DNA from: Sulfurospirillum oryzae
Lineage (GTDB): Bacteria > Campylobacterota > Campylobacteria > Campylobacterales > Sulfurospirillaceae
DNA length: 64,000 nt
Direction of reading: 5' to 3'
Assembly: GCF_025770725.1 (NCBI RefSeq)
Contig: NZ_JANZKZ010000006.1
Coordinates: forward strand, 1 to 64,000
The position numbers were made by a program, and so were the translations under genes. The notes beneath the pieces are model-generated. The model searched no databases. It was not told the DNA's origin and worked only from the letters and a program-made list of their open reading frames with translations. Below are positions 10,258 to 17,388 of this stretch, piece after piece (the stretch's first letter is position 1; each line of letters begins with the position of its first letter).

Positions 10258-11724
10258 ATGCAGGCTAGAGATGCATTGAACTATGACTATTCAGTAGCCA
10301 AATGTTTTACCTACGCAGCGATTCTATTTGGAATCGTTGGTATGTTAATAGGCGTTGTTATCGCCTATCAAATGGCTTTCCCTGAGTTGAATTACTTGGC
10401 GGGTGAATATGGTACTTACAGTCGTTTAAGACCATTACACACTTCAGGAGTAATTTTTGGATTCTTACTAAGCGGAATCTTTGCAGCATGGTACTATATT
10501 GGGCAAAGAGTACTCAAGGTTTCATTGGCAGAATCAAAATTTTTGATGTTCATTTCAAAGCTTCACTTTTGGCTTTATATGATCCTAATGGTTATCGCAG
10601 TTGTTACCCTTTTTATGGGTATTTCTACTTCAAAAGAGTATGCAGAGCTAGAGTGGCCTTTGGACATTCTTGTTGTTGTTGTATGGGTGCTTTGGGGACT
10701 TAATATTTTTGGTCTCATTGGTATCAGACGTGAAAAGACTCTTTATATTTCTATATGGTATTTTATAGCAAGCTTCTTAGGTGTAGCTATGTTATATCTT
10801 TTCAATAATATGGAAGTTCCAACATATTTTGTTGCAGGTACAGGAAAATGGTATCACTCTGTTTCTATGTATGCAGGCTCAAATGATGCAATGGTTCAAT
10901 GGTGGTATGGCCATAATGCGGTAGGTTTTGTTTTCACAGTGCCTATTATTGCGATGATTTACTACTTCTTACCAAAAGAATCTGGACAACCCGTTTTCTC
11001 TTATAAACTTTCACTCCTTTCTTTCTGGGGTTTGATGTTTGTTTACCTTTGGGCAGGTGGACACCACCTTATTTACTCAACAGTGCCTGACTGGGTACAA
11101 ACAATGGGTTCAATTTTCTCAATTATCTTGATTCTTCCATCATGGGGTAGTGCGATTAACATTCTCCTTACCATGAAAGGACAATGGGGTCAACTCAAAG
11201 AGAATCCATTGGTTAAATTGATGATTTTTGCTTCAACTTTCTATATGTTCAGTACACTTGAAGGTCCAATCTTATCGATTAAATCTGTTAATGCACTTGC
11301 GCACTTTACAGATTGGATTCCAGGACACGTTCATGATGGTACACTTGGTTGGGTTGGCTTTATGACAATGGCAGCATTGTTCCATATGGCACCTCGTATG
11401 TTTAAGCGTGAAATTTACAGTAAAAAATTGATCGAAGCACAATTCTGGATTCAAACAACAGGTATAATACTCTATTTCTCAAGTATGTGGATTGCAGGTA
11501 TTACTCAAGGTATGATGTGGAGAGCAACGGACCAATTTGGTAACCTTGCTTACTCATTTATTGATACTGTAACGGTACTTATTCCATATTATGCTATTCG
11601 TGCAACAGGTGGTTTATTGTATCTTATCGGTTTCTTCATGTTCACTTACAATATGTATAAAACAATGACTGCAAGTAAAGCAATTGAGTCTGAGCCTCAA
11701 AATGCTTCACCTATGGCAGCGTAA
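10258..11724 (+). CDS. ccoN: cbb3-type cytochrome c oxidase subunit I
   Basis: Catalytic heme b / heme b3-CuB subunit of the high-affinity terminal oxidase, in the inner membrane. 488 aa with about 12 helices. Haem and copper ligand regions are visible: PLHTSG (low-spin haem His), WWYGHNAVGF, GGHHLIYS (CuB pair) and PGHVHDGTLGW. I chose ATG 10258 rather than the TTG just before it because of the AGGAGG 5 nt upstream. First gene of ccoNOQP. Confidence 0.97.
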   Translation: MQARDALNYDYSVAKCFTYAAILFGIVGMLIGVVIAYQMAFPELNYLAGEYGTYSRLRPLHTSGVIFGFLLSGIFAAWYYIGQRVLKVSLAESKFLMFISKLHFWLYMILMVIAVVTLFMGISTSKEYAELEWPLDILVVVVWVLWGLNIFGLIGIRREKTLYISIWYFIASFLGVAMLYLFNNMEVPTYFVAGTGKWYHSVSMYAGSNDAMVQWWYGHNAVGFVFTVPIIAMIYYFLPKESGQPVFSYKLSLLSFWGLMFVYLWAGGHHLIYSTVPDWVQTMGSIFSIILILPSWGSAINILLTMKGQWGQLKENPLVKLMIFASTFYMFSTLEGPILSIKSVNALAHFTDWIPGHVHDGTLGWVGFMTMAALFHMAPRMFKREIYSKKLIEAQFWIQTTGIILYFSSMWIAGITQGMMWRATDQFGNLAYSFIDTVTVLIPYYAIRATGGLLYLIGFFMFTYNMYKTMTASKAIESEPQNASPMAA

Positions 11725-11739
11725 AAGGAGGATAGGATT

Positions 11740-12405
11740 ATGTTTCATTGGTTAGAAAGAAACCCATTCTTTTTTGCGGTAGGTGTATTTTTGGTAATTG
11801 CGTATGCGGGTGCTGTAACGATTTTGCCTGATTTTATGGAGACAGCGCGTCCCGTAGTCGGTACAAAACCTTATACGGTGCTTGAATTAGCAGGTCGTCA
11901 AGTCTATATTAAAGATAGCTGTAATGCATGTCATTCACAACTTATTCGCCCATTCAAATCAGAGACTGACCGTTATGGTATGTACTCTTTAAGTGGTGAG
12001 TATGCTTACGATAGACCATTCCTCTGGGGTTCTAAAAGAACAGGTCCAGACTTGATGAGAGTTGGTAACTATCGAACAAGTGATTGGCATGAATATCACA
12101 TGCTAGAGCCAAAAAGTGTAGTGCCAGGTTCTATTATGCCAGCATACAAACATATGTTTAAAAACAATGCTGATATTGATACTGCGTATGCAGAAGCATT
12201 GACCGTAAAAAAAGTTTTCAATGCTCCTTACGATCAACCTAATATGCCTAAACTTGGTACGCATGAAGAGGCTAAAAAAGCTGTCATGGAAGAAGCCGCA
12301 CTTGTTGTAGCTGACATGAAGAGCCAAGAGGTAAAGGAAGCGTTTAAACGCGGTGAGATCAAAGAGATTGTGGCACTTATTGCCTATCTCAATAGATTAA
12401 AGTAA
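11740..12405 (+). CDS. ccoO: cbb3-type cytochrome c oxidase subunit II (mono-haem c)
   Basis: 221 aa. One N-terminal membrane anchor (about 10-30) and a periplasmic c-type cytochrome domain with a single haem site, C61-N-A-C64-H65. PGSIMPAY supplies a likely Met axial ligand. It relays electrons from CcoP to CcoN. Shine-Dalgarno GGAGGATAGG lies before the ATG, 15 nt after ccoN. Confidence 0.96.
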   Translation: MFHWLERNPFFFAVGVFLVIAYAGAVTILPDFMETARPVVGTKPYTVLELAGRQVYIKDSCNACHSQLIRPFKSETDRYGMYSLSGEYAYDRPFLWGSKRTGPDLMRVGNYRTSDWHEYHMLEPKSVVPGSIMPAYKHMFKNNADIDTAYAEALTVKKVFNAPYDQPNMPKLGTHEEAKKAVMEEAALVVADMKSQEVKEAFKRGEIKEIVALIAYLNRLK

Positions 12406-12415
12406 GGTGTTAACG

Positions 12416-12631
12416 GTGAGTATGGAAACAATTAGAGAGATTCAAGCTTATGCCTATATAGTGGCAACAATTTTTTTGGTCGTGATGATGTACAGTTATT
12501 TGTATCACCTTTATAAGGCTGAAAAAAAAGGTACGCGAAACTATGAGCAATATGGCAATATCGCACTACACGATAATATTGATGATGCTCCAATTGAAAA
12601 CCGTACTCCATCAAATAAAGAGAAAGAATAA
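12416..12631 (+). CDS. ccoQ: cbb3 oxidase subunit CcoQ
   Basis: Small single-helix membrane protein (TM about residues 12-32, ending YSYLYHLYKAEKKGTRNYE) between ccoO and ccoP, typical of CcoQ/FixQ, which stabilises the complex. Start is ambiguous: GTG 12416 is 8 nt after TAAGG, ATG 12422 lies 6 nt further, and GTG 12407 is too close to the ccoO stop. I favour 12416. Confidence 0.82.
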   Translation: MSMETIREIQAYAYIVATIFLVVMMYSYLYHLYKAEKKGTRNYEQYGNIALHDNIDDAPIENRTPSNKEKE

Positions 12632-12644
12632 AGAGGAGCGATAA

Positions 12645-13493
12645 ATGAATTGGCTGAATGACAATGTAAATGCGTTATCATTGCTTGGTGCAGCAGCAAT
12701 TTTAATTCTCAGTGCTTTTATTATTGGTAAGTATTTGAAACAAATGAAAACCGACAAAGGTAGCGGAGAATTAGCAAAAGAGAATTGGGATGGCATCGGA
12801 GAATATAAAAATGCACTTCCTATTGGTTGGGCACTCTCCTTTGTAGGAACTATTGTGTGGGCAGCATGGTATTTTCTTGCAGGGTATCCTCTTGCTAGTT
12901 ATTCACAACTTGGTGAATACAATCAAGAGGTAAAAAGTTACAATACAAAATTCGAGAGTAAATTTGCCAATCCTGATAAATCAACTCTCATGAGTATGGG
13001 TGAAGGCGTTTTCTTAGTCCAATGTGCTCCTTGTCATGGCGTTACTGGAGATGGAATGAACGGCAAAGCACTTAACCTTTCAAAATGGGGTAGTGAGGCA
13101 GCAATTGTTGCTTCAATTCTCAATGGTGCTAAAGGTTCAAACTATCCTCTTGGTGAGATGCCAGCAGGATTATTGGATGCTGAAAGTGCGCAAGCTGTTG
13201 CAGCTTATGTGATGCAAGAGATTTCTGTTGTTAAAAAAACAAAAAATCCTGCTTTAGTTGAAAGCGGTCGTGCCCTTTGGGCAACATGTGCAGCATGTCA
13301 TGGTGAAGACGGTAAAGGTATGGCAGGAAGTGCTGCTGACCTTAGTGTTTACGGTGATGCTAAATTTGTTGTCAATGTCCTTGGTATGGGTAAAAAAGGA
13401 ATGATTGGTAACATGCCTAAATTCAATGATGGACGTTTAACAAATGTTCAAAAAACAGCAGTTGGCACTTATGTCAGCTCTTTAGCTAAATAA
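12645..13493 (+). CDS. ccoP: cbb3-type cytochrome c oxidase subunit III (di-haem c)
   Basis: 282 aa. Two N-terminal hydrophobic segments (about 10-30 and 58-80), then two cytochrome c domains with sites C127-A-P-C-H131 and C215-A-A-C-H219 and Met ligands in GEMPAG and GNMPKF. It is the electron entry subunit of the oxidase on the periplasmic side. Confidence 0.96.
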   Translation: MNWLNDNVNALSLLGAAAILILSAFIIGKYLKQMKTDKGSGELAKENWDGIGEYKNALPIGWALSFVGTIVWAAWYFLAGYPLASYSQLGEYNQEVKSYNTKFESKFANPDKSTLMSMGEGVFLVQCAPCHGVTGDGMNGKALNLSKWGSEAAIVASILNGAKGSNYPLGEMPAGLLDAESAQAVAAYVMQEISVVKKTKNPALVESGRALWATCAACHGEDGKGMAGSAADLSVYGDAKFVVNVLGMGKKGMIGNMPKFNDGRLTNVQKTAVGTYVSSLAK

Positions 13494-13503
13494 GGATTCG
13501 TCA

Positions 13504-13716
13504 ATGGAAAATACAAATCGAAACGTATTTGCGCTAAATGGCATTACAGGAATGTTGATTGCAACAGTCTTATTGCTTTCTATCCTTGGAGTACTCACTT
13601 TCTTTGGATTAAAAGCACAACAAGCGGTGGCTGATAAACCTTATAAAATTACTGATCCACAAGCACTTCAAATGAAAGATGCTGCGAATGCGAATCAGAA
13701 AGTTATAGCGAAGTAA
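13504..13716 (+). CDS. DUF4006 family small membrane protein
   Basis: 70 aa with one hydrophobic helix (about 12-36, ITGMLIATVLLLSILGVLTFFGL) and a short polar tail. It immediately follows ccoP, as DUF4006 genes do in Campylobacterales. An accessory role in cbb3 assembly or stability is inferred from position only. Confidence 0.85.
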   Translation: MENTNRNVFALNGITGMLIATVLLLSILGVLTFFGLKAQQAVADKPYKITDPQALQMKDAANANQKVIAK

Positions 13717-13726
13717 GGGGTAGGAA

Positions 13727-13828
13727 ATGGCTGAAAATATGGATAAAATCATTGTCGTTGGATTGGTATTTATTGCTGCAATTGCAGCGTGGGCAGTACT
13801 AACGCAGCACCACTTGTTCATCGGTTAA
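13727..13828 (+). CDS. 33-residue single-helix membrane protein in cbb3 cluster
   Basis: Hand-found ORF: starts MAENMDKIIVVGLVFIAA and ends LTQHHLFIG. It has a good ribosome binding site (AGGGGTAGGAA before the ATG) and a single hydrophobic helix at about residues 8-25. Its stop overlaps the next start (TAATG at 13826-13830), a sign of translational coupling. No family was recognised. Its size and position suggest a small oxidase-associated subunit or assembly peptide. Confidence 0.75.
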   Translation: MAENMDKIIVVGLVFIAAIAAWAVLTQHHLFIG

Positions 13829-14433
13829 TGAATAGTTTATTACACGTAAAAGCAAAGAAGCTATGGCTTCTTTGCTTTATTGTCTTATTTCCTCTTGGGA
13901 TTTTTGCCAAAGATTTTGTTATATATGATGATATTTTGGAAGAGAGAACGGCTCAGAAAATTGAAGAGATGGGCAGTGAACTTTTTAATAAAAGTGGCGT
14001 CAAAGTCATTTTAATTGCCAAAAAAAATGGTGGTGAAAATATTCTCACCTATGAGCAAAACTTTGCCAAAGATCTAAAACCTCCGTATGCTCTTTTAACC
14101 CTTTTTCAAGCGGAGCAAAAAGTAGATGTATATTATTCCGCAGGCCTTGAAAAAGAGTTTGATAAAGAAGCACTCCTTTCACCTCTTCCATGGAAAGGAA
14201 CCATTATTCCATTACTTACCTCAAAGAAGCAAGAGGTTAGCGTAGGCCCTGCATTGCTCAATGGGTATGCTGAACTTGTTGAAGAGATTGCAAAGTACCG
14301 TAAAATAGAGTTAGAGAGTGCTATTGGGAGTGCCAATAAAACAACGATTAATATTGTACGACTTGTGTTGTATAGCTTTATGGCTTTTGTTGTCGTATTC
14401 ATCATTTATAAAAGGATAAAAAATCGTGGATAA
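13828..14433 (+). CDS. periplasmic TPM-like protein with C-terminal anchor
   Basis: 201 aa from ATG 13828 (MNSLLHVKAKKLWLLCF), chosen because it overlaps the preceding small ORF stop; an earlier GTG at 13789 lies inside that ORF. It has a signal-anchor or signal peptide (about 10-27), a periplasmic domain with ILEERTAQKIEEMG and VDVYYSAGLEKEF segments resembling TPM domains, and a C-terminal helix (about 175-193) followed by KRIKNRG. It lies in the cbb3 accessory region; function unknown. Confidence 0.75.
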   Translation: MNSLLHVKAKKLWLLCFIVLFPLGIFAKDFVIYDDILEERTAQKIEEMGSELFNKSGVKVILIAKKNGGENILTYEQNFAKDLKPPYALLTLFQAEQKVDVYYSAGLEKEFDKEALLSPLPWKGTIIPLLTSKKQEVSVGPALLNGYAELVEEIAKYRKIELESAIGSANKTTINIVRLVLYSFMAFVVVFIIYKRIKNRG

Positions 14434-14920
14434 AACGAAAAGTGAACACACTTATTACCCTCATGTTGTTATTGGAATGATTTTAGGATGTGTCGTTGCG
14501 TGTGCTTATACGATTAAAATTGCTACAGACAATCCTGTTGAAATGGATACCTTTTATATGGAGAAATACCAAAAGGTGGATCAGGACATCAATCAGATTT
14601 TAGAGCTTCAAGACAAATTTAACGCCAAGTTTGATCTTGCGTATTCGACTGAAAAGTTTAATATGGGACAAAATAGTATTACGCTCAAATTGACCGACAA
14701 AAATGGTCAAGCAATTGATAATGCAACGATTACAATGATGCTTTCTCGTCCTGATAGCAACAAAGAGAATAAACAACTCAGCCCTTCTAAAGTTGAGAAT
14801 GGGAACTACACTTTTGGACCTTTTGAGATTACAAAGCCAGGTCGCTGGCAGATTCTCAGTAAGATTGAGGTTGGTGAATTTAAAGGCTATCACAAAAACG
14901 AAGCTTATTCATTTAAGTAA
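14426..14920 (+). CDS. FixH/CcoH-like oxidase assembly protein
   Basis: 164 aa from GTG 14426 (AAAGGA upstream), overlapping the previous gene by 8 nt. N-terminal membrane helix (about 13-30), then a periplasmic beta domain (QNSITLKLTDKNGQAID.., TFGPFEITKPGRWQI) of the FixH type, linked to copper delivery and maturation of cbb3 oxidases. Last gene of the oxidase block. Confidence 0.8.
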   Translation: MDKTKSEHTYYPHVVIGMILGCVVACAYTIKIATDNPVEMDTFYMEKYQKVDQDINQILELQDKFNAKFDLAYSTEKFNMGQNSITLKLTDKNGQAIDNATITMMLSRPDSNKENKQLSPSKVENGNYTFGPFEITKPGRWQILSKIEVGEFKGYHKNEAYSFK

Positions 14921-14927
14921 ATATTAG

Positions 14928-14953
14928 GGCACGTTGTTAGTCAATAGCGTGCC
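14928..14953 (+). terminator. hairpin after fixH-like gene
   Basis: GGCACG (14928-14933) pairs with CGTGCC (14948-14953), followed by a T-rich stretch (ATTTTCTTTC). Weak intrinsic terminator closing the oxidase block. Confidence 0.5.
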
Positions 14954-15039
14954 ACTCATTTTCTTTCATTTTGACATAAAAATTCTTCTCAAATCTTTCC
15001 TTTGTTATAATGCTTACCATCAAATATGAGTGAGGAAAG

Positions 15040-17388
15040 ATGCTAGAAGTTTTTGCAACAAGTCGCGCGGTACGCTCTTTCTATGACACGTTTTTAGATG
15101 CCAATACCCTTCTTCCCAAAGCCATCACCATTGCAGAATTAGAGCAAAAAGCCGTTCTTGTGCCACATCATTCCTTAGTCGATGAAGATATGCGTGTACT
15201 TCTCATGCAGGAGGCTTCGCGCTTTACCAAATTTGAACTTCTTTATATTGAACGTGAATTTTTCACGTTTTTGAAAAACTCAAGCTATCTGTTTCGTTTT
15301 TTTGAAGAACTTAGCCACGAAAAAGTGGCACTTGATGCGTTGTTGAGTGCCGATACGTATGAGCACTATGCCGAACACTTGGAAGTGTTGCAAACGCTTT
15401 TAAAACACTACAAAGCACTTTTATCAAAGCATAGCTTGTATGACCGCATCACGCTTCCTGAATGCTATGAACTCAATGTTTCATACATTCGCTCCTTGGG
15501 GGCTGTTCGTATTCATTTAGAGGGCTTTTTGAGCCGTTTTGAGGTGGAGCTTTTAATCCAAATTGCAGAGCTGATTCCTTTATATGTAAATGTTACTATT
15601 AATGCTTACAATCAAAAAATGGTATTACTGTTTGCGGATCTTGGTATCGCATTGGAGCAAAACAACACCTATGAGATCAATCTCGCCACGAAAGAGATTT
15701 TACATGTAAACCCTCAAAATGCTTCCAATCAAGATATTCAAGCGTATGGTTTTTCATCGCGCCTCGCGCAAATGGGGTATGTGCAAAGTGCCACAGCTCA
15801 GTTTGTGGAAGAGGGTTTGAGCCCAGAAGAGATTGTGGTGGTTTTGCCGGATGAGCGTTTTGCTGAAGTGTTGCGCCCGTTTGACACATGGCATAATCTC
15901 AACTTTGCGATGGGCATAAGCTTGAAACAGAGCCAATTTTATCAAAAACTGAGTGCCCTTGAAAAGGCAATGCGCAATGACGAAATCGAAGATCATCTCC
16001 GCGTTACGCGCTTAAAAATAGAACCCGAAATCATGGTTACATGTAAAGAGATTTGGCATCAAAAAGTCTCCCACGAAACGGCGATGAGTTTCTTTGAAAC
16101 ATTGCTTTCCTGTGATGCCAAAGAGCAGCAAAATCCTCTCTTTCAAGAAGCCTTTTTTGCTTTTACCCACTTTTTAAAACATGCACCCTCTCTTCGTTTT
16201 GAACAAGTCACCAAACTCTTTTTAAACCGTCTTGCAGTGCTGAGTCAAGATGATGTTCGAGGTGGAAAGGTCACCGTGCTCGGTGTGCTTGAAACCAGAG
16301 GTGTGTCCTACAAAGGCGTTATTGTTCTTGATTTTAACGATGAGTTTGTGCCCAAGCGGAGCCAAAAAGACCTTTTTCTCTCTTCGGCAGTTCGCGCACA
16401 TGCTGGGCTTCCCACCAAGAGAGATCGCGAAAATTTACAACGCTATTACTACCATCAGCTTTTCTCGCGTGCGCAGAAAATTGCCATTGCCTATGTGAAA
16501 AATGAGACAAGTATGCCTTCACGCTTTTTAGATGAGCTTGGCTTTAATACAACCGTTATGGCAGATGAAAAAGCATTGCAACCGCTTCTGTTCGATGTCA
16601 ATGCTTCCAAAACGCTTTACGATCAGCCTTTCATCGATGCACCTTACGATCTTAAAGCGTTTCCCCTTTCGGCAACAAAGCTCAAGATACTGCTTACATG
16701 TAAACGGCAATTTTACTTTCGTTACATCCAAAGGCTTAAAGAGGCGAAGATGCCAAGTGCTCAAATTGATGAGCAAGTCATTGGCTTGACGCTTCATAAA
16801 GTGCTTGAAGATGCGATTTGCGATGAAGTACTGTTGGATGAAAAGAGCCTTTATGCCAAACTTGAAATGCTTTTAAAAGAGAACAATCACCATGAAGTCT
16901 GGGGTTACTTTGTCGATGTCTGGCTTCAAAAACTTCGCCCGTTTATGCACAATGAGATCCGTCGCTTTGATGAGGGCTTTCGGGTTTTCAAAAAAGAGTT
17001 TGTGCATGCCGTACCGTATGAGGGTTTTATATTGGAAGGGCAGATCGATCGTATTGATCAAAAAGGAGATGAGCTGTTTGTCATCGACTATAAAAGTGGG
17101 AAAGTGCCAACGACGAGCGAGCGAACACTAGAAAGTACTACCGATTTTCAGCTGGTCTTTTACGCGTACATTGCAAGTTCATTAGGTAGGGTTGGAGGCG
17201 TTTATTATTACGATCTCAAAGAGGGTATTTTAGTACCTGAAAACTTTTTGGAAGAGAAGAAAGCGCTTTTACATGTAAAACTACAAGAGCTATCCAAACC
17301 GATCAATGGCTACGAGTTGTGCGAGGAGATCAAACATTGCAGGCTTTGTCCTTACGTGCAGTTGTGCGGACGTGAGGAGCAGATATGA
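15040..17388 (+). CDS. addB: AddB-type PD-(D/E)XK nuclease subunit with Fe-S cluster
   Basis: 782 aa. Subunit of the AddAB helicase-nuclease that processes double-strand breaks for recombination. N-terminal region is degenerate helicase without an obvious Walker A motif, as in Helicobacter AddB. The C-terminal nuclease has EGQIDRID and VIDYKSGK, and four cysteines suited to a 4Fe-4S cluster: C554 (LTCKRQF), C767, C770 and C776 (CRLCPYVQLC). The C554 codon lies inside a TTACATGTAA palindrome; the gene carries four copies. TATAAT at 15006-15011 is a likely -10. Overlaps addA by 4 nt. Confidence 0.9.
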   Translation: MLEVFATSRAVRSFYDTFLDANTLLPKAITIAELEQKAVLVPHHSLVDEDMRVLLMQEASRFTKFELLYIEREFFTFLKNSSYLFRFFEELSHEKVALDALLSADTYEHYAEHLEVLQTLLKHYKALLSKHSLYDRITLPECYELNVSYIRSLGAVRIHLEGFLSRFEVELLIQIAELIPLYVNVTINAYNQKMVLLFADLGIALEQNNTYEINLATKEILHVNPQNASNQDIQAYGFSSRLAQMGYVQSATAQFVEEGLSPEEIVVVLPDERFAEVLRPFDTWHNLNFAMGISLKQSQFYQKLSALEKAMRNDEIEDHLRVTRLKIEPEIMVTCKEIWHQKVSHETAMSFFETLLSCDAKEQQNPLFQEAFFAFTHFLKHAPSLRFEQVTKLFLNRLAVLSQDDVRGGKVTVLGVLETRGVSYKGVIVLDFNDEFVPKRSQKDLFLSSAVRAHAGLPTKRDRENLQRYYYHQLFSRAQKIAIAYVKNETSMPSRFLDELGFNTTVMADEKALQPLLFDVNASKTLYDQPFIDAPYDLKAFPLSATKLKILLTCKRQFYFRYIQRLKEAKMPSAQIDEQVIGLTLHKVLEDAICDEVLLDEKSLYAKLEMLLKENNHHEVWGYFVDVWLQKLRPFMHNEIRRFDEGFRVFKKEFVHAVPYEGFILEGQIDRIDQKGDELFVIDYKSGKVPTTSERTLESTTDFQLVFYAYIASSLGRVGGVYYYDLKEGILVPENFLEEKKALLHVKLQELSKPINGYELCEEIKHCRLCPYVQLCGREEQI

